From assembly GCF_013359695.1 (NCBI RefSeq), contig NZ_JABFMU010000010.1, positions 62,001 through 126,000 on the forward strand: a stretch of DNA of 64,000 nt, given 5' to 3'. A model generated the notes under the pieces. The model was not told the DNA's origin and ran no database searches. It saw nothing but the letters and a program-made list of their open reading frames with translations. The position numbers and the translations under genes are program-made. Positions 56,572 through 64,000 of the stretch are shown here, piece after piece. Origin of the DNA: Pseudomonas sp. C2B4 (GTDB lineage Bacteria; Pseudomonadota; Gammaproteobacteria; Pseudomonadales; Pseudomonadaceae). How positions within the stretch are numbered: the first letter of the stretch is position 1; each line of letters starts with the position of its first letter.

Positions 56572-57102
56572 TCAGTCGCTGGCAATGCGAATCCAGGCAC
56601 CAATATAGGACTGACGACTCATCCGGTCCCCGCGCCAGCCGTACCACGGATGCACAATTACCTTGGTAGGCATCGCTTTCCCCTGTCGGATCACACGGAT
56701 TAAGCCAGCGCGGGTTAAGTCTCCGATCTCACGCTTGGTCGCGACGTCGGTCAGCTTGCCAAACCAAATGTTCCGTCCCGCCAACCCGAGGAGGATCTGC
56801 CGGAACAACTTGATGGCGCCCACTGAAATTGCTCCAGTCTCCAATAAGTCCAGAAGCTTCTCAGGCTCAATCGTTAGATTATCGGCCCAGTAATCGTGAA
56901 CGGAAAGGATCTCTGTGAGTTCCTCGGAAGTGCGGGCATCGACCGGGTGTCGACATTGGGAGCCAACATCGGTGGTAACTTTATGTCTTTTTATGATCTC
57001 TTTTTGACTTACAAGGACCTCCCCTGTGTAGGTATCGAAAGTCAGCTCATGCCCAGTTGTAGTGTCGATGGTGGTTTTCAGACGATTAGAAACGGTAGTC
57101 AT
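56572..57102 (-). CDS. Putative winged-helix, RepL-like replication or regulatory protein
   Basis: A predicted 176-residue protein of unknown function. The C-terminal half looks like a winged helix: LFRQILLGLAGRNIWFGKLT, then EIGDLTRAGLIRVIRQGK, then a strand pair KVIVHPWYGWRGDR. The form of the last block recalls RepL-type plasmid replication proteins, but the match is by eye only. AGGAG lies upstream of the ATG at 57102; the longer frame starts with a TTG and is less likely. Confidence 0.6.
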   Translation of the reverse strand: MTTVSNRLKTTIDTTTGHELTFDTYTGEVLVSQKEIIKRHKVTTDVGSQCRHPVDARTSEELTEILSVHDYWADNLTIEPEKLLDLLETGAISVGAIKLFRQILLGLAGRNIWFGKLTDVATKREIGDLTRAGLIRVIRQGKAMPTKVIVHPWYGWRGDRMSRQSYIGAWIRIASD

Positions 57103-57487
57103 TAATTGGGCTCCTATGTTGACGGACAAAATGCTGTCCTACTCGCAATAGTGAGGGGAATTAAATTTCACCAATTAGCTTTGTGCATATTCAGCTTACG
57201 CTGCCACAAACTTAATAGGAGAGGTTAATTTTCACGGTAACCATAGTGAGGGTTTTTAACTCCAGCCCTCAGACACCATTCTCGGCGTTGAACCACAAGT
57301 CTCACCGACCTACTTTTATCCACCAATCGCAGCGATGAGGGGAAGATGAGGAGGCAATGAGGGAAGGTTTATCCAACCTTGATCGCTGGGGAAATCTTCG
57401 CATTGACAAAACCAGAGATTCGGTGTTCGATTGGCCTAATTTATAAAAACTGTAAAGCTGCCCCACCAACCAAGGAGGTTCTATCTA
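57103..57487. promoter_or_regulatory. Divergent promoter region of the element
   Basis: About 385 AT-rich bases between the replication-like gene and the dual-nuclease gene. ATAGTGAGGG occurs twice (57148-57157 and 57243-57252) with TTCAC-containing stretches nearby, which may be operator repeats. A strong ribosome binding site (AAGGAGGT near 57471) serves the nuclease gene. Confidence 0.45.
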
Positions 57488-59716
57488 ATGTCAATAAAGA
57501 TTGTCCCAGATGATTTGTTTTCTTATTTAATGGGAAGGATTTCCGGTGTTCGCTTCGAGGTATTCGCGAAGCAATTATTCGGTCTCGTATTTAAGGAAAC
57601 TTTTATCCCAATGGGAGGAATCCATGATGGCGGGGCGGATGGGGCACTGTCCAGCTACATACAAGAGATATCTGGAAAGCCAAATACTTTTGTACAATTT
57701 ACAATTACTGCCGAAGGTGGCGTAAAAGCAAAAGTTAACGAAACAATAAAAGCGCTACAAACCAGCGGTCGCACGCCACGACAAATAATCTATGCCACCA
57801 GCATTGCATTACCAAAGTCGGACATCATCGTACAAGAGGTTATTGACAAGCATGGCGTGATGGTTCAGTTCAGGGACTACGAACGAATTAAGGGCTATGT
57901 CAATACTGACGAAAAGTACAATCGTATGTTTTACGATTTTTTCACTTCAGAAATTTCCGCTCTGTCGCGAGCCGCATCCAGCAATTTAACCTCCGTGAAC
58001 GAATACGCTACTGACCCGACGGTATACGTCTATTTAAACTACGAATTAAAAAACAAACACGTCAAGAACCATTTAAACGAGCAAGTTTTAGACGCATTAA
58101 TTTATTGGTCTCTTAGAGATACCGATCCAGATACAAAAATTCTGGCAAGCCGTGCATCGATACACGACTCAATATCAGAATTGTTCCCTCAAGCAAAAAA
58201 CGTGTTGCTTCCAAATCTCAATAAACGGTTATCTGCACTGATGACTAAAGTCGCGGGCGGCGTGGAGCGCCTCAGATACTACAAAGCGACTGACTGCTTT
58301 TCTCTGCCCTTTGAGATGCGAACAATACTGGCTACTGAAGCAAGCGCAGCAGTGGCGAGACAAAGCAAATTTCGCCATTCGATTACTGACAGACTGGTAG
58401 GAGAAATAGGCGAAATAGAGAAAGCCACACAAAAAAGCGCTTGCAACACTTTAGTTTTTCAAACCGTACATCGCTACTTCATCGACCAGGGTCTTCTACT
58501 CGCAGCATTTCTGGAGGGAAAGCTTGAGACGATTCATATCTCAGATCAAGTAGTTGAAGACATCATGGTAAAAGTCCTTTCCGAAATCGACCACGGAAAG
58601 TCTCTTACCCCAGAAATGTTTGGTGCATGTTTAAACTCTCTTCGAGGGATATTTTACCACCCCTCAATTGAAGAAAGAGAATACATGGCATACCTCTCTA
58701 AAACATCCTGCCTATTGGTAACAATGCAATCTGCACCGAGATTGCTTGAGTACTTTAACAAAATGGGTGGTAATTTCAGATTACTCATCGGCACCGACCT
58801 GATTGTTAAGGCTATCTCTGAGAGATACGTAAAGGAAGAAAACCAGCAAGTCACCAGAATACTTGAAGTGTGCAAACAACTGGGCTCAGAGCTGACGTTG
58901 ACCGAGCCTGTATTGGATGAGGTTTTCACGCACTTGCATGCCACCGACTTGGAATTCAGAAATCATTATGCGGAGCAAGAAAAGTATCTACGGCGCGACA
59001 TGACCGTTGATAGTGACCGAATTATGATTCGAGCATACTTTCACTCTCGCAAGTCGGCAAACGGCCCTAAGACTTGGGCACAGTTCATAGAGCAAATTGT
59101 CACACACTCTGCCCTTCGAAATCGTTCAGAAACCGCACGAGAGGATCTTAAGGGCTTCTTGATTCAAAAATTCAGCATGAAATTCCTCACAACAGAAGAA
59201 TTAAAGTCGTCTGTAAATGATGAAAAAGTCCAGGAACTTGCGGCAAAACTTGATGAAGCAAGGGCCGTCAAGCACGAGGACCTTTCATACAATGATGCTT
59301 TGATGGCGTATGCCACTTATGCCCAAAGAAAGAAAAATGATGAATCGGGTATCTACGATGGCTTTGGTTACAGGACATGGTGGCTAACCAAAGAAACACA
59401 TGTATTGAATTTTTCCAAAGCACTTGTCGAGTCTCAAGGAAATGTCCCTTACATCATGCGACCTGAATTCATCCTTAACTTCGTTTCCTTGGCAGCCAAT
59501 GCTGAAAACGTTAGGAAAGCTTTTTCTGACTTACTGCCCACAACTGCTGGCTTGCAACTTGGAAAACATCTTTCCTCTGACACCATGCACCAGCTAATGG
59601 GAGATACTGAAGAATGGGGAGACAAACCTCCTGAGCGGATTAGCATGATGATTAATGATCGAGTAAACAAATTGAAGCACGACCAGTTTAAAAGATACTC
59701 CGACAACATTGGCTGA
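57488..59716 (+). CDS. Putative dual-nuclease defence protein: N-terminal PD-(D/E)XK-like and C-terminal PIN-like
   Basis: A 742-residue protein and the only large cargo of the element. Residues 20-135 look like an Mrr-type PD-(D/E)XK fold: Glu24 in FEVFAKQLF, then GGIHDGGADG with Asp47 and Asp51, then FVQFT (Gln70, Thr72) where the usual lysine is replaced by threonine. Residues 160-425 are mainly helical, without recognised motifs. Residues 430-640 show a PIN-like acidic set: Asp437 in LLIGTDLIV, Glu473 to Glu478 in LTEPVLDEVF, Asp603 in YNDALMAYATYAQ and the strand end WWLTKETHVL. No ATPase or membrane segment is seen. Codon use is much more AT-rich than in the flanks. A strong AAGGAGGT sets the start. 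A role in phage defence is inferred from the element context; the domain calls are by eye. Confidence 0.75.
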   Translation: MSIKIVPDDLFSYLMGRISGVRFEVFAKQLFGLVFKETFIPMGGIHDGGADGALSSYIQEISGKPNTFVQFTITAEGGVKAKVNETIKALQTSGRTPRQIIYATSIALPKSDIIVQEVIDKHGVMVQFRDYERIKGYVNTDEKYNRMFYDFFTSEISALSRAASSNLTSVNEYATDPTVYVYLNYELKNKHVKNHLNEQVLDALIYWSLRDTDPDTKILASRASIHDSISELFPQAKNVLLPNLNKRLSALMTKVAGGVERLRYYKATDCFSLPFEMRTILATEASAAVARQSKFRHSITDRLVGEIGEIEKATQKSACNTLVFQTVHRYFIDQGLLLAAFLEGKLETIHISDQVVEDIMVKVLSEIDHGKSLTPEMFGACLNSLRGIFYHPSIEEREYMAYLSKTSCLLVTMQSAPRLLEYFNKMGGNFRLLIGTDLIVKAISERYVKEENQQVTRILEVCKQLGSELTLTEPVLDEVFTHLHATDLEFRNHYAEQEKYLRRDMTVDSDRIMIRAYFHSRKSANGPKTWAQFIEQIVTHSALRNRSETAREDLKGFLIQKFSMKFLTTEELKSSVNDEKVQELAAKLDEARAVKHEDLSYNDALMAYATYAQRKKNDESGIYDGFGYRTWWLTKETHVLNFSKALVESQGNVPYIMRPEFILNFVSLAANAENVRKAFSDLLPTTAGLQLGKHLSSDTMHQLMGDTEEWGDKPPERISMMINDRVNKLKHDQFKRYSDNIG

Positions 59717-59998
59717 TGTGACCAGAGCAGAACCTGAGCCACGATCAGCGCTTTAAGAGTCTTGACGGTTCGGTGCCCCCTACGGGTATCCGATCCGTTA
59801 ATTGATACGTCCTAAGCCAATACATAACGGAGCTAAATGGCGCAACAAGGGAACCTAAACCGGCATTCCTATGAAATCTATAGGCCCACCCTTCAGAGAA
59901 ACACACAGATTTCACACAGGAGCGCGTAAAGATCGAGTCGTCTTTGTGGAGGGACCTCCGCCCTCCTTTGCTGATCAGCAGGACAGATCTGGAATGAA
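59717..59998. other. Intergenic region between convergent genes of the element
   Basis: About 280 bases. A short complementary pair (GTGCCCC and GGGTATC region near 59772-59790) is weak. No gene or good terminator is clear. Confidence 0.4.
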
Positions 59999-61483
59999 TC
60001 AGCCAACGTCCCGGAATACGCCAGAAAGCATCTCAGCAATGACGGCTACCGGAACCCCAGAACCATATGTGTCGAATGTAATAGTCCCCGATGCGTGTCC
60101 CATGACGGCCTGAGCGTGAGTTGTAGGAACCCCTTTGACCTGCATGAGAGAAGACAACGAGTGACGGAGTGAGTGGTACGTCAGGCCAGCCTTGTGATCA
60201 TCTCCAAGAGCCGCTGGGATCGCTTGGCGGTTCGCCCAGTCACCCGCTGTCTTGTAACCAATCTGCGCCAATGACTCCGCCCCATTGAGCTTGCATGAAT
60301 CTACATATCGTAAGAATGCAGCAAGGTCGAATCCGTAAGCTCTGTCAGTCAGCGGCACCAATCGCTCACTGCGTTTGTTCTTGATTGATTTGCCTTCCCC
60401 GACTTCATTGATATGGATGGCTGTGATCCCGGATTCAAGAGTCTGAATGTCGCTCGTGGTCAATTGAGAGATTTCGTTAAGACGCCCGCCAGTGATGACT
60501 CCAAGACTGAGCAGCCAGCGCTTCCATGAGGTCTCAGGGAGGTTGCTCGCGTAAGCCATGATCCTGACCACTTGAGCCTGAGAGAATGCCTTACGGGTCG
60601 ACTCAAGACCCTTGGTGAGCTTCAGCTTCTTGTCATAAGTTTTGATCAAATGACCATTCTCGACTGCCCACGCGAACACAGCCGAGAGCTTCACGATCAG
60701 TTTGTTAACCGTGGATGCCGCACGGGTTGCATGTAGGCGATCTCTCATAGCTACGAGGTCTGCCCTTGAGTGCTTTCGTAGGTCAAGGTCGCCCAGCTGC
60801 ACGGAGAGGACTCCATGGCACAGCTTGGTCTCCTTCAGTGTCGAAGGCTTTTGGCCTTGCCCTCGATCAGCCAGATAGAGCCCGGAGAGGACTTCGAAGG
60901 TCATCGGCGGCGACGCTAATACAGATAGGGAAGCAGGGACACTTTCCCCCATTTGCCCATGTTCGCCCTCAAGGTCCCGAATGATCTTCACCAACGGTAC
61001 TGAGTCGCCTTGTAGTCGTGCCTGAGCAGCAGCCATCATCTGCTTTGCGTTCATTACATGCTCATGCTGATCGACACTGAGCGGCATCGTGGCAGCGATC
61101 TCAGCGAGGTTCGTCTTCACGTCTTCGTAAAGGTCACCCCAGTCACGCAACGAATGAACCTCATGAGCGGTAGACAGCAGATTCTCAGCCATCCACAACA
61201 GATGCTCCTTCAACTCACTAAAGGTCGCCTTCGGATGATCCAGGTGGAATGCCTTAATGGTCTCTGCAAGTCGTTGTGAAGCGTCCATAGCGGCTCGTCT
61301 ATCGGTGGTCTTGAGGGAAACGGAAGCAGTCCGACTGGTGCTCCCGGTTTCGCGGAGGCGCAGATAGTAAATGCCGTTGCGTCGATAGTGGTAGAGCTTG
61401 GCGAGCCGCGTAGTCGGCCTCAGATGAATGGCAAAACTTGTGACAGCACTTGTGACAGGACGATTCTCTGAAAGGATGTTCAT
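59999..61483 (-). CDS. int: Tyrosine-type site-specific recombinase/integrase
   Basis: A 494-residue phage-type integrase that should insert and excise the element. The catalytic set is complete: Arg334 in TGGRLNEI, a lysine near 370, His437 and Arg440 in YHSLRHSL, His463 in MGHASG and the nucleophile Tyr473 in FDTYGSG. The central SAM-like core-binding domain covers about residues 195-290, and the N-terminal 190 residues form a long arm-binding part. Its start codon is about 45 bases from the right attachment repeat. Two TTGTGACA sites lie inside its first codons, where they give the repeated peptide VTSAVTS. Confidence 0.95.
   Translation of the reverse strand: MNILSENRPVTSAVTSFAIHLRPTTRLAKLYHYRRNGIYYLRLRETGSTSRTASVSLKTTDRRAAMDASQRLAETIKAFHLDHPKATFSELKEHLLWMAENLLSTAHEVHSLRDWGDLYEDVKTNLAEIAATMPLSVDQHEHVMNAKQMMAAAQARLQGDSVPLVKIIRDLEGEHGQMGESVPASLSVLASPPMTFEVLSGLYLADRGQGQKPSTLKETKLCHGVLSVQLGDLDLRKHSRADLVAMRDRLHATRAASTVNKLIVKLSAVFAWAVENGHLIKTYDKKLKLTKGLESTRKAFSQAQVVRIMAYASNLPETSWKRWLLSLGVITGGRLNEISQLTTSDIQTLESGITAIHINEVGEGKSIKNKRSERLVPLTDRAYGFDLAAFLRYVDSCKLNGAESLAQIGYKTAGDWANRQAIPAALGDDHKAGLTYHSLRHSLSSLMQVKGVPTTHAQAVMGHASGTITFDTYGSGVPVAVIAEMLSGVFRDVG
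61438..61457 (+). repeat. Two TTGTGACA repeats phased at 12 bp (right arm)
   Basis: TTGTGACA occurs at 61438 and 61450, 12 bases apart, in the same orientation as the three left-end copies, and within the first codons of the integrase gene. Confidence 0.75.
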
Positions 61484-61527
61484 GGCGGTTAGCCCCCGTA
61501 TTCATTGGGTTAACCTTTCGTTCCTTC

Positions 61528-61665
61528 CAGTTCTGGATGTACTGCCGCGAGGACCTGAGGAAGCTCAAGCGGATCACCCTGTTGTGGGATTACATCAGGG
61601 AGGTGACCGAGCTGAATGGCCCGTTGTTGCTGGGTCAGACGCGGGAGCTGCGGTTTACGGACTGA
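61528..61665 (+). repeat. Right attachment repeat (attR), displaced LysR gene end
   Basis: This second copy of the LysR 3' end stays in frame to a TGA at 61663-61665 and encodes [20 protein letters not shown] and onward with one amino acid change. It uses AGG for arginine twice where the left copy uses CGC, and has several other silent changes. Confidence 0.9.
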
Positions 61666-61803
61666 CAAGGGTTCAGGTAACGGCACTACGGTTTTCGATG
61701 AAATCGGACCGTTCCTACATTCACCCCCAAGGGAATTTGATAGGGTCGCGCCAGTCAGCGTTTAGCTGGTATTCAACATGGATTGGCGACACAAGGACGA
61801 CTC

Positions 61804-62958
61804 ATGATTCCCACTTCTCGACTGGGCGACATACACGTCTGCCCATTATCCGGTCACGGCACGACCCCTATTGCCACTGCCAGTGCCGACGTCAACATCA
61901 ACTTCATGGGCACCGCTCGGGTCGGTGATGTGTGCGGGTGCGGCGCGGTCATCACCACGGGCTTCCCCTCCATTCAGGTCAATGGCCGCCCCATGGCCCA
62001 CTTGGGCAGCCCCACCAGCCACGGCGGGACGATCATCACTGGCTCAGGTGATGTCGGCGGTGGCTTTGTCATGGGGGCTGCTCCCGGCGCAACGATCATC
62101 AACTTTGCAGCGCTCGGCGTATTTCGGCCGGATGGTTCAGTGGACGATGAGAAAATGGCGACCTTGTTGGCTGATCCGAAGCTCACGGAGAAGGCGACTG
62201 CCGCTAATGCTCTGATTGATCCCAATACATCGATCAAACAGTCTGAATCCGCGCCGGGGTCTGCCGTTTGCAATCACCCTGACATGATGGAAGAGCTGGC
62301 GAGCTACATCGCGGACGAGATGAATCGCAATATCCACGATTCCTCGGTCTTGAAGATGAAAGAGCTGCTCAGCTACGACGTTACGCAAGAGACCCGCAAA
62401 CGAATGGAGCTTCCCTGGTATGCCCAAGTCGGTACGACCAGCCCCCAAGCTATTGGGGCTGCAAAAGTCGCGGCCGCTATGGCGATATGGACTGAACGAG
62501 TGGGCCAGGACCGTCCGTGGGATCACAAGCCGAAAATCCGCAGGACCATTGGGGGAATCTGGCACAAACAAGGGAAGTACGAATATTTCTATGATATTTG
62601 GTCGAACATCCACTATGGCTACGTAGGACGAGCCGGTGGTCTCTCCGAAAGCGCCCTTTTGGACGGGGCCGGTGCCGAGCAGATCGTCTCAGACACGAAA
62701 AGGAAACTTGAGGAAATGGGCTCCTTAATACCTTGGGAAGAGCAAAAACGGAAAGGACCTCATCGTTCTGCCGACATTGACGGGCTGCGTGCGTGGGATG
62801 ACGCCCCGGACCGGATATCCATCAGTATCGGCATCAAACTCCATAGCCATCACCCTAATGGTGGTATTACCGCCAAAATGATCATGGCTGAGGTTCTTGC
62901 CGTCACGCCGGAGCAATGGGGAGACGGTGTCGATGTCCACGACTGCAAAAAAATCTGA
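61804..62958 (+). CDS. PAAR-domain type VI effector with polymorphic toxin type 44 (Ntox44) domain
   Basis: A 384-residue effector. Residues 1-95 are a PAAR domain (SRLGDIHVCPLSGHG, then VCGCGAVITTGFPSIQVNG, then GSPTSHGGTIITGSGDV) that would tip the VgrG spike. Residues 105-200 link to the toxin domain. Residues 205-345 match Ntox44 with RPWDHKPKI, YFYDIWSNIHYGYVGRAGG and LLDGAGAEQI; the last part has DDAPDRISISIG. Ntox44 is a predicted metal-dependent nuclease-type toxin. The ATG at 61804 fits the PAAR start. No vgrG or hcp is next to it, so it is an orphan cassette. The putative immunity gene overlaps its end. Confidence 0.88.
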   Translation: MIPTSRLGDIHVCPLSGHGTTPIATASADVNINFMGTARVGDVCGCGAVITTGFPSIQVNGRPMAHLGSPTSHGGTIITGSGDVGGGFVMGAAPGATIINFAALGVFRPDGSVDDEKMATLLADPKLTEKATAANALIDPNTSIKQSESAPGSAVCNHPDMMEELASYIADEMNRNIHDSSVLKMKELLSYDVTQETRKRMELPWYAQVGTTSPQAIGAAKVAAAMAIWTERVGQDRPWDHKPKIRRTIGGIWHKQGKYEYFYDIWSNIHYGYVGRAGGLSESALLDGAGAEQIVSDTKRKLEEMGSLIPWEEQKRKGPHRSADIDGLRAWDDAPDRISISIGIKLHSHHPNGGITAKMIMAEVLAVTPEQWGDGVDVHDCKKI

Positions 62959-63358
62959 GACTCGGTATCTGGGAACAAAAATCCTACTCCTCCTGATTGC
63001 CCCATTCGTATTTTGGTACGTAACGACTCCCAGAGTCATTGTTCATTACTCCAAAGAGGGCACAGAGGAGTTGCGAACAGTGTGGAACACACAACACAGG
63101 ATTTACAGGGAACGAATTCTTCCCGGGCAAGCTTCGGTCGATACCGGGCACATATTTCCGGACGAAGATTTTTTTATGATGTTCGATTGGTGGACTCACA
63201 GCAAATACAGGCGATGCATTGACATCACCCCAAAATGGGGAAGGACGATAGACATCTACATAGATGAGACGGGCAGGATCGACACTGCTAATACAGCCCC
63301 TGACGTTATTGCACGCTTAAAGTCCTGCAAGGGAGATCCTGACCCTTTCCGACCTTGA
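62933..63358 (+). CDS. Putative immunity protein of the PAAR-Ntox44 toxin
   Basis: A 141-residue protein starting MSTTAKKSETRYLGTKILLL with a membrane anchor near residues 14-30 and a small soluble part with two cysteines (RRCIDITPKWGR and LKSCKGD). It overlaps the toxin gene by 26 bases in another frame, the usual arrangement of toxin-immunity pairs. A periplasmic facing of the soluble domain would suit a type VI immunity role. No named family is recognised. Confidence 0.7.
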   Translation: MSTTAKKSETRYLGTKILLLLIAPFVFWYVTTPRVIVHYSKEGTEELRTVWNTQHRIYRERILPGQASVDTGHIFPDEDFFMMFDWWTHSKYRRCIDITPKWGRTIDIYIDETGRIDTANTAPDVIARLKSCKGDPDPFRP

Positions 63359-63368
63359 GGTGACCCCA

Positions 63369-63412
63369 CAGCTCAAGCGGATCAACTCGTGCCGGACCAC
63401 ATCCAGGAGGTA
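63369..63412 (+). repeat. Degenerate third copy of the attachment sequence
   Basis: AGCTCAAGCGGATCA (63370-63384) is identical to the centre of the attachment repeats, and the following bases align with one gap up to ACATC-N2-GGAGGT. About 34 of 44 aligned positions agree. It lies just after the immunity gene. Confidence 0.55.
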
Positions 63413-63414
63413 AA

Positions 63415-64000
63415 TCAGGCCGGCATAACCCGACAACCTTTACGGCTCACCTCCAGCCGCTTATAGCTCACCAGATTGTCCTCACGCGCATCCATCAACT
63501 GAGGCAAGGCGGCCTCGGGCTCATCCAGACGCAAAGTCAGGAGAAAATCGACACTGCATTCCCACCACTTGCTGTTCAACAACCTGTCGGCAAGTTCGGG
63601 AGGGTGTCGATATTTGATCACTTTCGCCGGGAACCCCGCGACGATGGCATAGGGCGGCACATCGTGAAGTACCACGGCACGCGTGGCGATGATGGCGCCA
63701 GTGCCCACGGTGACCCCTTCCATGATCATCGCGCTGTGCCCGATCCACACATCATCGCCGATGGTCACATCAACGATTTCCGGTTCGAAGGATAAGCGGG
63801 TGTTGGTGAACTGAAAGGGATGCGAGCTCACCCAATCCGAAGGGTGAGTGTTTTTATCCTGGCCGATGTAGCAGTTGCTGCCGATGGAACAGAATCGTCC
63901 TATTGAAGAAACGGCCGAAAGCACGCAATCACTTCGAATATAGGTGTGTGCCCCAATACTCAGCTGTTTGGCGTCGATCAGTACATTGCCAAGCGATACA
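63415..64000 (-). CDS. Hexapeptide-repeat (CatB/xenobiotic acyltransferase-type) acetyltransferase, start beyond window
   Basis: The frame stays open past 63924 to the window end, and the added residues (IGAHTYIRSDCVLSAVSSIG) continue the left-handed beta-helix, so the start lies outside. Hexapeptide turns such as IGDDVWIGHSAMIMEGVTVG and TGAIIATRAVVLHDVPPYAI are clear, with the active-site histidine region WIGHSA and SSHPFQF. The type is a trimeric O-acetyltransferase of the CatB or sugar-acetyltransferase group, also common in O-antigen clusters. Confidence 0.88.
   Translation of the reverse strand, partial: VSLGNVLIDAKQLSIGAHTYIRSDCVLSAVSSIGRFCSIGSNCYIGQDKNTHPSDWVSSHPFQFTNTRLSFEPEIVDVTIGDDVWIGHSAMIMEGVTVGTGAIIATRAVVLHDVPPYAIVAGFPAKVIKYRHPPELADRLLNSKWWECSVDFLLTLRLDEPEAALPQLMDAREDNLVSYKRLEVSRKGCRVMPA

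Larger units (their letters stand above)
55177..61530. mobile_element. Integrative element of 6354 bp (satellite-like genomic island)
   Basis: The element is bounded by direct repeats of the LysR gene end and carries, in order, a Rha-type regulator (minus), a putative winged-helix replication-type gene (minus), a 742-codon dual-nuclease gene (plus) and a tyrosine recombinase (minus) next to the right attachment site. No structural phage genes, terminase or transfer genes are present, so it is more like a minimal satellite or defence island than a prophage. Its central genes are clearly more AT-rich than the flanks. Confidence 0.88.

Noticed and set aside
55177..61530. A full prophage or conjugative element
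   Set aside because: No capsid, tail, terminase, lysis, relaxase or secretion genes are present; only integrase, Rha and a replication-like gene.
1..64000. CRISPR arrays or tRNA genes
   Set aside because: No regularly spaced repeat array was seen, and the only T-arm-like GGTTCAAATCC found belongs to tmRNA.

Overview
The window is chromosomal DNA from a Pseudomonas of the fluorescens group. This is an inference from the high-GC coding style, the many paired REP elements of the GAGCGAGCCTGCTCGC type, the tmRNA, and close resemblance of the gene products to Pseudomonas families. No tRNA, rRNA or CRISPR array was seen. The only RNA gene recognised is ssrA (tmRNA), which shares the window with its partner smpB.

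Layout. (1) 1-10.3 kb: smpB, the lactate regulon (FCD-type repressor lldR divergent from lldP-lutA-lutB-lutC-dld, with a TTGGT-N3-ACCAA operator), a small exported protein, and ssrA. (2) 10.3-14.1 kb: an Old Yellow Enzyme with a divergent HxlR regulator, an unknown 239-residue protein and an exported crotonase-like protein. (3) 14.1-27.6 kb: a complete Pel polysaccharide operon, pelX-pelA-B-C-D-E-F-G, on the minus strand, with FleQ-like boxes upstream. Pel links c-di-GMP (PelD I-site) to a cationic GalNAc-containing biofilm polymer. (4) 27.6-37.6 kb: mixed metabolic and surface genes (isochorismatase-like hydrolase, RimJ-like acetyltransferase, PAP2 and histidine phosphatases, a chemoreceptor, a glyoxalase-like protein) and a GntP transporter / RpiR regulator / D-aminoacylase operon. 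(5) 37.8-39.8 kb: a three-gene bufferin-type RiPP operon (DUF2282 precursor, MNIO/DUF692 enzyme, DUF2063 partner), probably for copper handling. (6) 39.8-55.3 kb: SulP transporter, oxidoreductases, LysR regulators, TauE/SafE exporter, AroP-like and GabP-like permeases, a cupin, a GlxA-type AraC regulator, and the valine-catabolic mmsA-mmsB pair with a divergent LysR gene.

(7) 55.2-61.5 kb is the accessory highlight: a small integrative element of about 6.35 kb inserted in the 3' end of that LysR gene. It restores the gene end and leaves a second, in-frame, synonymously diverged copy of the end at 61528-61665. The element carries a tyrosine recombinase, a Rha-family phage regulator, a putative winged-helix replication-type protein, and one large AT-richer cargo gene. 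That cargo protein (742 residues) has an N-terminal PD-(D/E)XK-like nuclease signature and a C-terminal PIN-like nuclease signature, and is a strong candidate for an undescribed single-gene anti-phage system. TTGTGACA repeats phased at 12 bp lie at both ends and may be integrase arm sites.

(8) 61.7-64 kb: an orphan PAAR-Ntox44 type VI effector with an overlapping membrane-anchored immunity candidate, a third degenerate copy of the attachment sequence, and a hexapeptide acetyltransferase running off the window end.
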